From: Bacteroidales bacterium
GTDB lineage: Bacteria; Bacteroidota; Bacteroidia; Bacteroidales; UBA7332
DNA length: 64,000 nt
Assembly: GCA_028687995.1 (NCBI GenBank)
Contig: JAQTZA010000001.1
Coordinates: 248,001 to 312,000 of the forward strand
Direction: 5' to 3'
Shown here: positions 9,212 through 19,794 of the stretch, in pieces
Layout: the number at the start of each line of letters is the position of its first letter
How positions within the stretch are numbered: the first letter of the stretch is position 1
Program-made: the position numbers and the translations under genes
Notes under the pieces: generated by a model
The model's input: only the letters and a program-made list of their open reading frames with translations
What the model was told of the DNA's origin: nothing
The model's database searches: none

Positions 9212-10696
9212 ATGAATTCTAGTTTAAATAGTTTTCTGGTATCAGGTGCATTCTTAGTATCAATAAGCAGTATTGCACAAAAAGATTCCCGTCCAAATAT
9301 ACTTTATATAATGGCGGATGATCATGCTACGCAGGCAATAAGCATTTATGGTGGTCAATTGGGGAAAATTCTCCCAACGCCGAATATTGATCGCATCAGA
9401 AAAGAAGGTGCGGTTTTGCAAGACTGTTTTTGTACAAATTCTATAAGCACGCCTAGTCGAGCAGCTATACTGACAGGACAATACAGTCAGAAAAATGGAG
9501 TTTATACCCTTAATGATAAACTCGACCCGTCAAGGCCAAATTTAGCAAAAGATCTTCAGGCAGCGGGTTACCAAACTGCTATGATAGGAAAATGGCATTT
9601 GGGTACTGAACCTACTGGTTTTGATTGGTATAGCGTACTTCCGGAACAAGGGAAGTATTACAATCCACAGTTTATCGAAAAGGGATCGTATGTGTCGGGT
9701 GATTTTGATCAAACACAAAAAAAAACGATAGAAGGGCATGTCACCGATGTGACGACCGATTTATCATTAGAATGGTTGACTAAGCGAAACAAGGAAAAAC
9801 CCTTTTTTCTGATGTGCCATTTTAAGGCTCCGCACCGATCTTGGGAGCCCGCCGAGAGGTTTAAGCAATTGTTGAATGATGTTGTAATTCCAGAACCAGC
9901 GAATCTGCTTGAAACCTACGAAAGTAGAGGAGAATGCATTCAGAATATGAAGATGAGTCTCGAAAATCTAAATTCCAGAGATTTGAAACAACCAATTCCA
10001 TCTGATATGAGTAGGGATAAGAAACGGAAGTGGGCTTACCAAATATACCTTAAAGATTATCTTCGATGTGTTGCTGGTATTGATGAAAGTGTGGGTCAAA
10101 TATTAAAATATTTGGACGATAACCATTTGACAGAGAATACCATCATAATCTACACCTCCGATCAGGGATTTTTTCTGGGAGAACATGGCTGGTTTGACAA
10201 ACGGATGATGATGGACGAAAGTATTCGAATGCCTTTTCTTATCAGATATCCAAAAGAAATAAAAAAACAACAGAGAAACAGTTCGATTGTTCTGAATATT
10301 GATTTTGCACCAACCTTATTGGATTATGCCGACGTAAATAAACCTCACGAAATGCAGGGTAAAAGTTTTCGATCTCTATTAAGGGGAGAATCTGTTGCTA
10401 GATGGAGAGATGCCATGTATTATCGATATTGGATGAATGACGATGGAGATCATCACGTTCCAGCACATTATGGCATTCGGACGAAAGAGTTTAAGCTGAT
10501 ATATTTTTATAATGAATCGTTGGGCAAATCAGGAACAGGATCCCGATCACTTTCGCCCGTTTGGGAGCTATATGATCTTCGAAAAGATCCGCATGAGATG
10601 AGAAATATCTATTTTGATGTCAAATACAAAACAGTGGTATCTAAGCTCAAAATTAAGTTGAAAAAGCTGAGAGAAAAGTATCAGGATAAAGAGTGA
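9212..10696 (+). CDS. Serine-type sulfatase, N-acetylglucosamine-6-sulfatase-like
   Basis: A 494-aa secreted sulfatase (signal peptide ending near SIAQ). The core begins with IMADDHA. The activation motif is STPSRAAILTG with serine as the modifiable residue. The GKWHLG motif, HFKAPHR, and the block SDQGFFLGEHGWFDKR followed by ESIRMPFLIRYP are all present; the latter is typical of the S1 subgroup containing GlcNAc-6-sulfatase-like enzymes. It differs clearly from the sulfatase upstream, so the two probably remove different sulfate groups from the same glycan. It is the last gene of the operon and is followed by a strong stem-loop. Confidence 0.88.
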   Translation: MNSSLNSFLVSGAFLVSISSIAQKDSRPNILYIMADDHATQAISIYGGQLGKILPTPNIDRIRKEGAVLQDCFCTNSISTPSRAAILTGQYSQKNGVYTLNDKLDPSRPNLAKDLQAAGYQTAMIGKWHLGTEPTGFDWYSVLPEQGKYYNPQFIEKGSYVSGDFDQTQKKTIEGHVTDVTTDLSLEWLTKRNKEKPFFLMCHFKAPHRSWEPAERFKQLLNDVVIPEPANLLETYESRGECIQNMKMSLENLNSRDLKQPIPSDMSRDKKRKWAYQIYLKDYLRCVAGIDESVGQILKYLDDNHLTENTIIIYTSDQGFFLGEHGWFDKRMMMDESIRMPFLIRYPKEIKKQQRNSSIVLNIDFAPTLLDYADVNKPHEMQGKSFRSLLRGESVARWRDAMYYRYWMNDDGDHHVPAHYGIRTKEFKLIYFYNESLGKSGTGSRSLSPVWELYDLRKDPHEMRNIYFDVKYKTVVSKLKIKLKKLREKYQDKE

Positions 10697-10808
10697 TTTG
10701 TGATTAATTTGTGTTGCTCTAAAGGCATAAATTAATTCATTAATTGCCGATACTTTTAAAAAATCAAGAGATATGTATGTATAGTTTGTGTTAGTAAATA
10801 GTGTGTTT

Positions 10809-10840
10809 AAGCCATTCTAGATGTGAATCTAGGATGGCTT
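10809..10840 (+). terminator. Stem-loop terminator of the GLUG/sulfatase operon
   Basis: A 14-bp stem with one G-T wobble and a 4-nt GTGA loop lies about 110 nt after the last sulfatase stop. It is followed by a T-rich stretch (atatttggttgtttt). The T tract is imperfect, so termination efficiency is uncertain. Confidence 0.6.
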
Positions 10841-10896
10841 ATATTTGGTTGTTTTGTCTCGTCCTCCAATAGCATTGCAATAAAAAACGCAATATT

Positions 10897-11156
10897 ATGA
10901 AAGAAGTTAGAAATCAGTACAAAAAGTGCACACAAAAGAATTACTCAATATTCTTCAAACTATATGTGGTTTCTGAAATCTAGTAAGGAGAATTAAACTC
11001 AAGAGAAACTATTCGCAAATATAGAATTCAGTCTCGCTCTACTGTTGTTTGATACCCTACATGGCTTTTATGGAAAAAAACTTCTTACCGAACGCTCCAG
11101 CTAAAGTGATGGAATGTGCGAAAAAAAAGCGGATGAAAACGAAAGGATTGAATTAG
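10897..11156 (+). pseudogene. IS3-type orfA transposase remnant
   Basis: From the ATG at 10897 the translation reads KEVRNQYKKCTQKNYS, then FFKLYVVSEI. That resembles the start of Bacteroidota IS3-like OrfA helix-turn-helix proteins (KNYxxxFKLxVVxEI). Two stop codons follow directly, yet the same frame continues with GELNSRETIRKYRIQSRSTVV, matching the next conserved block (R-K-Y-x-I-x-x-x-S-T-V). After this the frame decays with further stops. No orfB, terminal inverted repeats or target duplication were identified. This is a dead fragment beside a tRNA gene. Confidence 0.55.
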
Positions 11157-11276
11157 TTTGCTCTTTAATCTGTACAATTCTGAATTTAGATTATTGTATT
11201 TGTTAAGATCTAACTAATAAATAGATTTCATATTGATCCCGAAAGCTATGTATGAAAATTGTTGTGCAAATCGCAC

Positions 11277-11318
11277 AAAAAAAAACGCCAACAAACTGAA
11301 TATCAGATTATTGACGTT
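11277..11318 (-). terminator. Rho-independent terminator of tRNA-Arg
   Basis: On the - strand, immediately after the tRNA 3' end, AACGTCAA pairs with TTGGCGTT (one G-U wobble) and is followed by a run of nine T. Confidence 0.7.
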
Positions 11319-11326
11319 TACATACG

Positions 11327-11400
11327 TGACCAAGTTGGGATTCGAACCCAAGACCCACAGCTTAGAAGGCTGTTGCTCTATCCAGCTGAGCTACTCGGCC
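11327..11400 (-). tRNA. tRNA-Arg(TCT)
   Basis: The - strand folds as a complete cloverleaf of 74 nt. The acceptor stem is GGCCGAG with CTTGGTC, the D-stem GCTC/GAGC, the anticodon stem ACAGC/GCTGT with loop CTTCTAA giving anticodon TCT, and the T-arm GGG-TTCGAAT-CCC. The discriminator base is A. The 3' CCA is not encoded; the template continues with CG. The mature 3' end faces the IS remnant and the sulfatase operon. Confidence 0.95.
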
Positions 11401-11417
11401 GGCCTTATTTGAGAGCG

Positions 11418-11425
11418 CAAAGATA
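11418..11425 (-). promoter_or_regulatory. Promoter -7 element (TATCTTTG) for tRNA-Arg
   Basis: The - strand reads TATCTTTG, matching the Bacteroidota TAnnTTTG -7 element, 17 bp upstream of the tRNA. No clear -33 TTTG is visible at standard spacing. Confidence 0.5.
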
Positions 11426-11519
11426 GACAATTCCCTTGAATTCTCATAATTCTAAAGTGGCAAACTGCAATAATTGACAGTTTTTGATCCTCTCTTTGAT
11501 AAAAAAAAGAATACTGTTA

Positions 11520-12149
11520 CTAAATCACAGTAACTAACTCAGAGATTGGCTTTCTAACTTTAGGTGCGTGGGCTAATTTATCATTTGCTTCATCACGATA
11601 TCCAAGAGCAATCAAAACAACACTCTTCAATCCTTTTTCCTTCAAACCCAATATTTCATCCATTACAGGAGGACTAAAACCTTCGATAGGTGTTGCATCC
11701 ACATTTTCTACAGCTGCGGCTACTAGTGCGAAGCTGAAAGCAATGTAGGCTTGTCGTGCTGTCCAATCAAAATACTCTTGTTCTGTTTTTTGTTTAAAAG
11801 ATGCGACCATTCCTTTATATCCATTAAGACTTTCCACAGGAATATTTCGAGTCGTAGCTACAAGATTCATATAATTATCAACTTCGGCATCAGTAATCTC
11901 AGTACGAGCTGCAAAAACAAGTAAATGAGAACCTTCAACCACTTGAGTCTGCTGACAACTCTTCTCGAAGATAGTTTGTCGCAATGCTTCATCCTCTATC
12001 ACATAGAGATGAAATGCCTGAAAACCAACTGATGTAGGTGCCAATTGCACTGATTTAACAATTATGTCAATTTTATTTTGAGGAACTTTTGCCCCAGTCA
12101 TTTTTTTTGTGGCATAACGCCAGTTCAAAATTTCATTAATTTCCATCAT
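11520..12149 (-). CDS. NAD(P)H-dependent nitroreductase-family flavoprotein
   Basis: A 209-aa single-domain protein of the FMN-dependent nitroreductase superfamily, NfsB/YfkO-like. The N-terminal RYATKKMTG provides the R-x-A-x-K flavin phosphate-binding segment. APTSVGFQAFH is the conserved flavin-contacting loop. The C-terminal part contains VLIALGYRDE and KVRKPISELV, typical of the family end. It probably reduces quinones or nitro-compounds in the cytosol. It lies downstream of the ATP synthase operon, separated by a good terminator, and is probably transcribed separately; no clear -7 element was found. The start could be either of two adjacent ATG codons. Confidence 0.88.
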   Translation of the reverse strand: MMEINEILNWRYATKKMTGAKVPQNKIDIIVKSVQLAPTSVGFQAFHLYVIEDEALRQTIFEKSCQQTQVVEGSHLLVFAARTEITDAEVDNYMNLVATTRNIPVESLNGYKGMVASFKQKTEQEYFDWTARQAYIAFSFALVAAAVENVDATPIEGFSPPVMDEILGLKEKGLKSVVLIALGYRDEANDKLAHAPKVRKPISELVTVI

Positions 12150-12230
12150 ATTTTTTTCTCTAATTATTATTATCGACCCTTATAACAACATTGAAGTTCA
12201 TTTTGCTCATTGTTAAATAATAAAGAAACA

Positions 12231-12265
12231 TAAAAAAAGAGGTTACTCATCAGAATAACCTCTTT
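12231..12265 (-). terminator. Rho-independent terminator of the ATP synthase operon
   Basis: An 8-bp perfect stem (AGAGGTTA with TAACCTCT, 10-nt loop) is followed on the - strand by a run of seven T, about 20 nt after the atpC stop. Confidence 0.85.
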
Positions 12266-12286
12266 AATGTTCTACAGAGTGTGAAA

Positions 12287-12526
12287 TTAGAGTTCTACCA
12301 AAATACTCACTTTATTTCCGTGAGCTTCAGCTACTCCACTCTCAATTTGAAAAAACTCAACTACTCCGTCTATATTCTTCACCTTTATTTCACCCTTTGC
12401 TAGAGTAGAAACAATAGGTGCATGATTATTCAGCAATTCGAAATACCCAACGGTGCCAGGAAGTTTTACCGAAGTAATTTCGTCGGCATACAATATTTTT
12501 TCAGGGGAAATTATTTCTAAATGCAT
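12287..12526 (-). CDS. atpC: ATP synthase F1 epsilon subunit (short form)
   Basis: A 79-aa protein corresponding to the N-terminal beta-sandwich of the epsilon subunit (LEIISPEKILY, LPGTVGYFELLNNHAP, ESGVAEAHGNKVSIL). Typical epsilon is about 130-140 aa. The C-terminal two-helix domain, which can extend into the alpha3beta3 core and inhibit ATP hydrolysis, is absent. Short epsilon subunits are common in Bacteroidota, so this is not a truncation artefact. It is the last gene of the operon, 8 bp after atpD, and is followed by a terminator. Confidence 0.95.
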   Translation of the reverse strand: MHLEIISPEKILYADEITSVKLPGTVGYFELLNNHAPIVSTLAKGEIKVKNIDGVVEFFQIESGVAEAHGNKVSILVEL

Positions 12527-12534
12527 CTTCTAAA

Positions 12535-14052
<1,518 letters not shown>

Positions 14053-14079
14053 TTAATTTAAATTTTTTCTTGTTTATTC

Positions 14080-14973
14080 TTAACCATTCAACGCATTTGC
14101 ACCACCTACAATTTCCAAAATCTCGTTGGTAATTGCCGCCTGACGCGCTTTGTTATATGTTAGATTCAATTGTTTAATTAAATCTCCTGCATTATCAGTT
14201 GCCTTGTGCATAGCAGTCATTCGTGCGCCATGTTCTGAAGCTAAAGAATCGAGAATTGCTTTAAAGAACTGAATTTTAAGAGATTTCGGAATTACAACAC
14301 TTACGATCCCTTCAACTGATGGTTCGTAATAGTAATCAAGTGCATAACCTTTAGTTTCAACCGAAGCAACCACTTTCTTTTCAATTACAGCGGGTAATAA
14401 TTGCTCCTCTTGCAGAATCTGGACAGCGGCGTTTCTAAATTGATTGTAAATAATCACCACTTTATCGTAAGTACCCGAAGCGTAAGCCTCCATCACTGAT
14501 TCAGCTAAAATACTTACTTCGGCAAAAGTTGGCGTATCTAATATCTCATTATTCGATTGTTTCACCTTGATACCTCTCACACGCAAACCATCATTGGCTT
14601 TTTTGCCTATGGCAAGAATATCCAAAGCGCCCTTGCTATAGTACTCAGCATAAACACCATTTACTAATTCGGTTGTTCTTTTAACCACATTGGCATTGAA
14701 ACCACCACATAATCCACGATTTGAAGTGATAGGAATTAATAGAATTCGTTTCACTTGATCTCGAGCAGCATATTTTTTATTAGCACCCGGGTCGATGTTC
14801 TGACTGACTTGCGCTAATATTTCCTGTAATTTCTGTGCATAAGGACGCATTTGCAATATTGCATCCTGTGCTTTACGCAATTTTGCTGCCGACACCATTT
14901 TCATAGCACTGGTAACTTGCTGCGTTGATTTTACAGAAGTAATTCTTAATCGTATTTCTTTTAAATTAGCCAT
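14080..14973 (-). CDS. atpG: ATP synthase F1 gamma subunit
   Basis: A 297-aa rotor-shaft subunit. The N-terminal coiled-coil helix (LKEIRLRITSVKSTQQVTSAMKMVS) and the conserved ITSNRGLCGGFNANV are present. The C-terminal helix (MTAMHKATDNAGDLI, LTYNKARQAAITNEI) matches the family signature. It couples c-ring rotation to the catalytic sites. It is separated from atpA by 90 bp containing a perfect stem-loop, the second-largest gap in the operon core. Confidence 0.97.
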   Translation of the reverse strand: MANLKEIRLRITSVKSTQQVTSAMKMVSAAKLRKAQDAILQMRPYAQKLQEILAQVSQNIDPGANKKYAARDQVKRILLIPITSNRGLCGGFNANVVKRTTELVNGVYAEYYSKGALDILAIGKKANDGLRVRGIKVKQSNNEILDTPTFAEVSILAESVMEAYASGTYDKVVIIYNQFRNAAVQILQEEQLLPAVIEKKVVASVETKGYALDYYYEPSVEGIVSVVIPKSLKIQFFKAILDSLASEHGARMTAMHKATDNAGDLIKQLNLTYNKARQAAITNEILEIVGGANALNG

Positions 14974-15026
14974 TTACGTTGGGCGTTTGACGCTGTCCGT
15001 TAATCTTTATTATTTCTCCTATTATC

Positions 15027-15055
15027 GTAGGGAAAAAGAAAAACTTTTTCCCTAC
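15027..15055 (-). other. Intercistronic stem-loop between atpA and atpG
   Basis: A perfect 12-bp stem (GTAGGGAAAAAG with CTTTTTCCCTAC) and 5-nt loop lie 8 nt after the atpA stop codon on the transcribed strand. It is not followed by a T run, so it is better explained as an mRNA stability or processing element than as a terminator. Confidence 0.6.
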
Positions 15056-15063
15056 TGAAAATA

Positions 15064-16647
15064 TTATTGGAAATTATATCTCGCTGAAATCTCTTTTGCC
15101 ACAGCTTCTAAAGTAGCTGTAACAGTATCATTGATATCCCCTTTACTCAAGCTAACCAACACTTCTTTGTGTTTGCTATCTAAAGTCGAGATAAATTCTG
15201 TTTCAAAATCTTTGATTCTATCCAAAGGTACTTCAGACATCAAACCTTTTGTTCCACAATACAATATGGCAATTTGTTTTTCTACTCTTACTGGAGAGAA
15301 CTGCCCTTGTTTCAAAATCTCAACATTGCGAGCACCTTTACCCAAAACTGCTTTAGTAGCAGCATCGAGATCAGAACCAAATTTAGAGAATGCCTCTAAC
15401 TCACGGTATTCTGCTTGGTCAAGTTTCAATGTACCAGCCACCTTTTTCATGGCTTTAATTTGCGCCTTACCACCCACACGAGATACAGAAATACCTACGT
15501 TGATAGCAGGACGGATACCTGAATTGAACAAGTGAGATTCAAGGAAAATCTGACCATCAGTAATCGAAATCACATTGGTAGGAATATATGCAGAGACGTC
15601 ACCATCTTGAGTTTCGATAATCGGTAAAGCAGTCAAAGAACCACCACCTTTCACTAAATGTTTGATCGAAGCAGGGACATCGTTCATTTGTTTTGCCACA
15701 TCATCAGTAATGTTGATATAGGCTGCACGTTCGAGCAAACGAGAGTGCAAATAGAACACATCACCTGGATATGCTTCACGACCTGGCGGACGACGAAGAA
15801 GCAACGAAACTTCACGATACGAAACAGCTTGTTTAGATAAATCATCATAAACAATCAATGCAGCGCGACCAGTATCTCGGAAGAACTCTCCAATTGCTGC
15901 TCCAGCAAATGGTGCATAGAATTGCAATGCGGCAGGATCTGCTGCAGTTGACATCACGATAGTCGTGTATGCCATTGCGCCATTCTCTTCGAGAGTTTTA
16001 GCAATACTAGCAACCGTTGAACCCTTTTGTCCAATAGCTACATAGATACAATATACAGGTTCTCCTTTTTCGTAAAATTCTTTTTGATTGATAATGGTGT
16101 CAATCGCAATAGCTGTTTTACCAGTTTGACGATCACCAATAATCAACTCGCGCTGACCACGACCAATTGGAATCATAGCATCAATAGCTTTGATACCTGT
16201 CTGAAGTGGAATATCAACTGGTTGACGATAAATTACCCCTGGCGCTTTACGCTCAAGTGGCATCTCAAAAAGCTCTCCAGAAATTGGTCCTTTTCCGTCA
16301 ACGGGTTCACCAATCGTGTTTATCACACGACCAAGTAGTCCTTCGCCTACATTGATTGACGCAATTCTATTGGTTCTTTTTACACGGTCTCCTTCTTTAA
16401 TTTTCTCAGAAGAACCAAGTAACACAACACCCACGTTGTCTTCTTCAAGATTGAGTACAATTCCTTTGATTCCTGAGTCGAACTCAACCATCTCATTAGA
16501 TTGCACATTAGACAATCCATACACACGAGCAATACCATCTCCTACTTGCAAAACGGTTCCAACCTCTTCAAATTCAAGAGCATATTTAAAACCTTCTAAT
16601 TGTTTTTTCAGTATTTCGGAAACTTCTGCGGGATTAATTCCGGCCAT
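15064..16647 (-). CDS. atpA: ATP synthase F1 alpha subunit
   Basis: A 527-aa regulatory nucleotide-binding subunit. [15 protein letters not shown] near residues 170-184 is the alpha-specific Walker [17 protein letters not shown] and the C-terminal block [16 protein letters not shown] are conserved. It forms the alpha3beta3 hexamer with AtpD. The N-terminus ([13 protein letters not shown]) is the delta-binding helix. It is 34 bp after atpH and is followed by a stem-loop. Confidence 0.98.
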   Translation of the reverse strand: MAGINPAEVSEILKKQLEGFKYALEFEEVGTVLQVGDGIARVYGLSNVQSNEMVEFDSGIKGIVLNLEEDNVGVVLLGSSEKIKEGDRVKRTNRIASINVGEGLLGRVINTIGEPVDGKGPISGELFEMPLERKAPGVIYRQPVDIPLQTGIKAIDAMIPIGRGQRELIIGDRQTGKTAIAIDTIINQKEFYEKGEPVYCIYVAIGQKGSTVASIAKTLEENGAMAYTTIVMSTAADPAALQFYAPFAGAAIGEFFRDTGRAALIVYDDLSKQAVSYREVSLLLRRPPGREAYPGDVFYLHSRLLERAAYINITDDVAKQMNDVPASIKHLVKGGGSLTALPIIETQDGDVSAYIPTNVISITDGQIFLESHLFNSGIRPAINVGISVSRVGGKAQIKAMKKVAGTLKLDQAEYRELEAFSKFGSDLDAATKAVLGKGARNVEILKQGQFSPVRVEKQIAILYCGTKGLMSEVPLDRIKDFETEFISTLDSKHKEVLVSLSKGDINDTVTATLEAVAKEISARYNFQ

Positions 16648-16681
16648 AATATTATTTGATTTAAAAATTCAAATTCTCTTA

Positions 16682-17224
16682 TTATTTTGCTTTTACAAAC
16701 TCTTGTCTGAGTGTTTTCAATCGGGTAGCAACACTGGCATCCATCAACTGATCGTCCACTTGCATTACAAATCCCCCTATCAATTTAGAATCGACTTCGC
16801 ACAAAACATTTACTTTCGCATTATATTTTTTGGAAATCACTTCTCCAATTTGTTTGACAACTTTTTCGTCGAGCTCAATTGCACTTGATAGTTGAACAGA
16901 TTTGATTCCACTTTTTTCACGATAACTTTCGATAAAATTTCGTGCAATCATTGGTAAATAATTCTCACGCGAATTAGTCAACAAAAGCGTTAAAAAATTA
17001 TGAGTCAAATCATTTACAGACTTCCCTAATAACTCTTTGAGAAATCGTTGTTTATCGTTCGAACTAATAACGGGACTATCTACAATAACCTTAAATTGAG
17101 GCAACGTATTCGTTAAAGTCAACAAATTTTCCAGATCAGAATAGACCTCATTCAATACATTTTTCTCATTAGCTAACGAAAAAAGTGCTTTTGCATATCT
17201 TACTGAGATCGAGCTATTGTTCAT
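16682..17224 (-). CDS. atpH: ATP synthase F1 delta subunit (OSCP-like)
   Basis: A 180-aa stalk protein. SSISVRYAKALFSLA at the N-terminus is the family signature. The central LTLLLTNSREN and the C-terminal KLIGGFVMQVDDQLMDASV (I-G-G-x-x-x-x-x-x-D) are present. It links the b-dimer to the top of the alpha3beta3 head. It lies 51 bp after atpF; a short stem-loop occupies the gap. Confidence 0.96.
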   Translation of the reverse strand: MNNSSISVRYAKALFSLANEKNVLNEVYSDLENLLTLTNTLPQFKVIVDSPVISSNDKQRFLKELLGKSVNDLTHNFLTLLLTNSRENYLPMIARNFIESYREKSGIKSVQLSSAIELDEKVVKQIGEVISKKYNAKVNVLCEVDSKLIGGFVMQVDDQLMDASVATRLKTLRQEFVKAK

Positions 17225-17247
17225 AGAGTTTTCTTAATATTCATTTA

Positions 17248-17267
17248 AGACGCTTAATTAAACGTCT
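17248..17267 (-). other. Near-palindromic stem-loop between atpF and atpH
   Basis: A 20-nt near-perfect palindrome (AGACG arms around TTAATTAA, one G-U wobble on the transcribed strand) lies 8 nt after the atpF stop. There is no T run after it. Confidence 0.4.
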
Positions 17268-17275
17268 CAGAATGA

Positions 17276-17770
17276 TTAGTTTACATTAATTTGATCGACA
17301 TATTTTTTTACCAACTCTTTTTGTTGTTTATCGTCGGTCAACTTTTCTCTCAAAATTTTCTCAGCAATATCAATAGAGAAAATTGCTATAGCATTTTTCA
17401 TCTCATCGATAGCAGCCACTTTCTCACGTTCAATAGCTGCACGAGCACCTTCCATCACCTTTTCAGCTTCAGCAATGGCTTTGTTTTTCGCTTCTGACAC
17501 AATAGCTTCTTTCAATTCAGAAGCTTCCTTCATGATTTTATCACGCTCGCGCATCGCTTGCATCAAAATCTGCTGATTATCAGCTTGTAGCTTCAGCATT
17601 TCGTTTTTTGCCTCTTGAGCCGATTTAAGAGCCTCATCAATTGAGTTTTCTCTGTCAGAAAGTGCTTTTAAAATAGGTTTCCAAGCAAACTTTTTGAGAA
17701 TAAACAAAAGCAATGAGAAAGAGACAAGCATCCAAAAAAGCAAGCCAAATTCGGGCATTACTAATTCCAT
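17276..17770 (-). CDS. atpF: ATP synthase Fo b subunit
   Basis: A 164-aa protein with one N-terminal membrane helix (FGLLFWMLVSFSLLLFILKKF). Then comes the KPILKALSDREN turn and a long charged alpha-helix rich in A, E and K that dimerises as the peripheral stalk. The C-terminus (AEKILREKLTDDKQQ) is the delta-binding end. It lies between atpE and atpH, in standard order. Confidence 0.96.
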   Translation of the reverse strand: MELVMPEFGLLFWMLVSFSLLLFILKKFAWKPILKALSDRENSIDEALKSAQEAKNEMLKLQADNQQILMQAMRERDKIMKEASELKEAIVSEAKNKAIAEAEKVMEGARAAIEREKVAAIDEMKNAIAIFSIDIAEKILREKLTDDKQQKELVKKYVDQINVN

Positions 17771-17818
17771 AGTCGTAAATTATTTTAGACAATATTCATT
17801 GTCGGTTGAAAATTGAAA

Positions 17819-17845
17819 GCAGTCGATTGGGTCACAACCGACTGC
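17819..17845 (-). other. Intercistronic stem-loop after atpE
   Basis: An 11-bp stem with one G-U wobble (GCAGTCGGTTG with CAATCGACTGC) and a 5-nt loop begins 8 nt after the atpE stop. It is followed by the moderately T-rich TTTCAATTTTC, so it may act as a partial terminator or a 3' stabiliser of the atpE message. Confidence 0.6.
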
Positions 17846-17852
17846 AATTATT

Positions 17853-18143
<291 letters not shown>

Positions 18144-18196
18144 TTATTTGTTGTTATTTATTTGTTTTATTGTTGATTTAATTTTCTTTATCAATA

Positions 18197-19291
18197 TTAT
18201 TTGTGTTCGCTGTGTGTTTCGAGCGCCATTCCAAAATAGAGCGCTGAAAGCAAAGTGAATACATATGCTTGAATGAATGCTACAAGCAATTCTATCAATG
18301 CCATAAAAATAGTAAACAATATTGAGACTACTGACACACCGTATCCGGCAAATATATTTTTTTGTCCAAATATAAAAATGAGACAATAAAAACCTAAAGC
18401 TACAATGTGACCAGCCGTAATATTAGCAAAAAGACGAATCATTAATACTAATGGCTTGATAAACACACCCATAATTTCTAATACCGGCATCAATGGAATC
18501 GGAAACTTTAACCACCAAGGAACACCTGGCATATTAATCATGTGCATCCAATAATCTTTTGACCCACTGAAGGTCGTGATCGTGAAAGTGAACAATGCCA
18601 ATACCATCGTAATAGCAATATTACCAGTCAAGTTAGCACCACCTGGAAATACAGGGACTAAGCCCAAGAGATTATTAAGAAAAATAAAGAAAAAGATTGT
18701 CAGTAAATAAGGTAGATATTTGGCGTACTTCTCTCCAATAGCAGATTTAGCAACATCATCTCTAATAAAAATTATCAAAGGCTCCATCCAGCTCTGAATG
18801 CCTTTTGGTGCTCGTGCAAAATTCTTTGAATATCGTTTTGATATGGATAAGAAAATGTACAATAATAAAATTATACTAATAAATAATGAGATAACATTCT
18901 TGGTAATTGAAATGTCAATCGGTCTCTTTACTGAACCATCGGCTAGAGTCTCGACAACTTTACCTTTGTTTTCTCCCTCATGAGCAATCATAAAACCATC
19001 ATACGATTGAGTTCCATGATGAAATTCTGATGATGGGAACAAATGAAAACCAGAATTCTGGCTATAAACTATTACCAACAAAGGAATAGATATCTCTGTC
19101 TCACCGATGGTAGTAATGTGCCATTCATAAGCATCAGAAATATGATGAAAGATTAAACCTTTGGGATTAAATGGTTTCTTTTGAGTCGATTCAGCAACTG
19201 TTACATCATTCGCCTTCGCTCCAGCCACAGAAGCAATTATAATAAAAATAACAAGCAAAAAAGGTTTTACAAATCTCATACTCTTTTTCAA
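18197..19291 (-). CDS. atpB: ATP synthase Fo a subunit with long N-terminal extension
   Basis: A 364-aa integral membrane protein. The essential stator arginine is in VLMIRLFANITAGH near residue 284. Five to six membrane helices follow residue 130. The first 130 residues form a signal-like helix (cleavage near AGAKA) and a soluble, probably periplasmic, segment; this extension is frequent in Bacteroidota a-subunits and absent in E. coli. It lies 22 bp after the small membrane gene upstream and 65 bp before atpE. Confidence 0.96.
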   Translation of the reverse strand: MKKSMRFVKPFLLVIFIIIASVAGAKANDVTVAESTQKKPFNPKGLIFHHISDAYEWHITTIGETEISIPLLVIVYSQNSGFHLFPSSEFHHGTQSYDGFMIAHEGENKGKVVETLADGSVKRPIDISITKNVISLFISIILLLYIFLSISKRYSKNFARAPKGIQSWMEPLIIFIRDDVAKSAIGEKYAKYLPYLLTIFFFIFLNNLLGLVPVFPGGANLTGNIAITMVLALFTFTITTFSGSKDYWMHMINMPGVPWWLKFPIPLMPVLEIMGVFIKPLVLMIRLFANITAGHIVALGFYCLIFIFGQKNIFAGYGVSVVSILFTIFMALIELLVAFIQAYVFTLLSALYFGMALETHSEHK

Positions 19292-19313
19292 TAATTATAT
19301 TCAAATGTAATAT

Positions 19314-19706
19314 TTACGGCTTTCCCGTTTTATAGAATGACAACAAGTTAACAACTTCAAAAACCGAAAATAAAAGATATAGGACAAAAAATGTCAATGC
19401 GAATACAATTTTATCCACATTTAAAAACATCAAACACACAAAAATAAACCCTAGGTAGAGAAATAATTTTATGATTGTGACCTGTATATATGCATTAGTA
19501 AAACGATACATATTGTTTTCACCAACTTTAATCAAACGCAAATGGGTAAAGGCAGTGACAACAAATATCAATAAGAACTGAAGGGGAAATTGTGAAAAAT
19601 ACAAAGTTTTCGCCACATAACTATACAATAACATAGCTATGCCCATAATCACAGTACTGAAAATAAGAAGATTATAGAAAAAAACTTTTGGTTTAGCCAA
19701 CATCAA
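19314..19706 (-). CDS. Small four-helix membrane protein, AtpI-like position
   Basis: A 130-aa protein with four predicted membrane segments and short charged loops. The family was not recognised from motifs. It sits between atpZ and atpB in the place where AtpI-type assembly factors occur and is also about the AtpI size (about 130 aa, four helices). A role in c-ring assembly is inferred from position only. It ends 22 bp before atpB. Confidence 0.65.
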   Translation of the reverse strand: MMLAKPKVFFYNLLIFSTVIMGIAMLLYSYVAKTLYFSQFPLQFLLIFVVTAFTHLRLIKVGENNMYRFTNAYIQVTIIKLFLYLGFIFVCLMFLNVDKIVFALTFFVLYLLFSVFEVVNLLSFYKTGKP

Positions 19707-19794
19707 AATTTCCTGTTATACTTTTAAAGTCAATATATCCACCTAGGTGGAAAAAAATATTAGTGATTAGATTGCATTAAACAAGCGGTTTGCA

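Noticed and set aside
10897..11156. A functional small gene at the IS remnant
   Set aside because: Two consecutive in-frame stops interrupt the conserved transposase segment and more follow; no intact frame exists.
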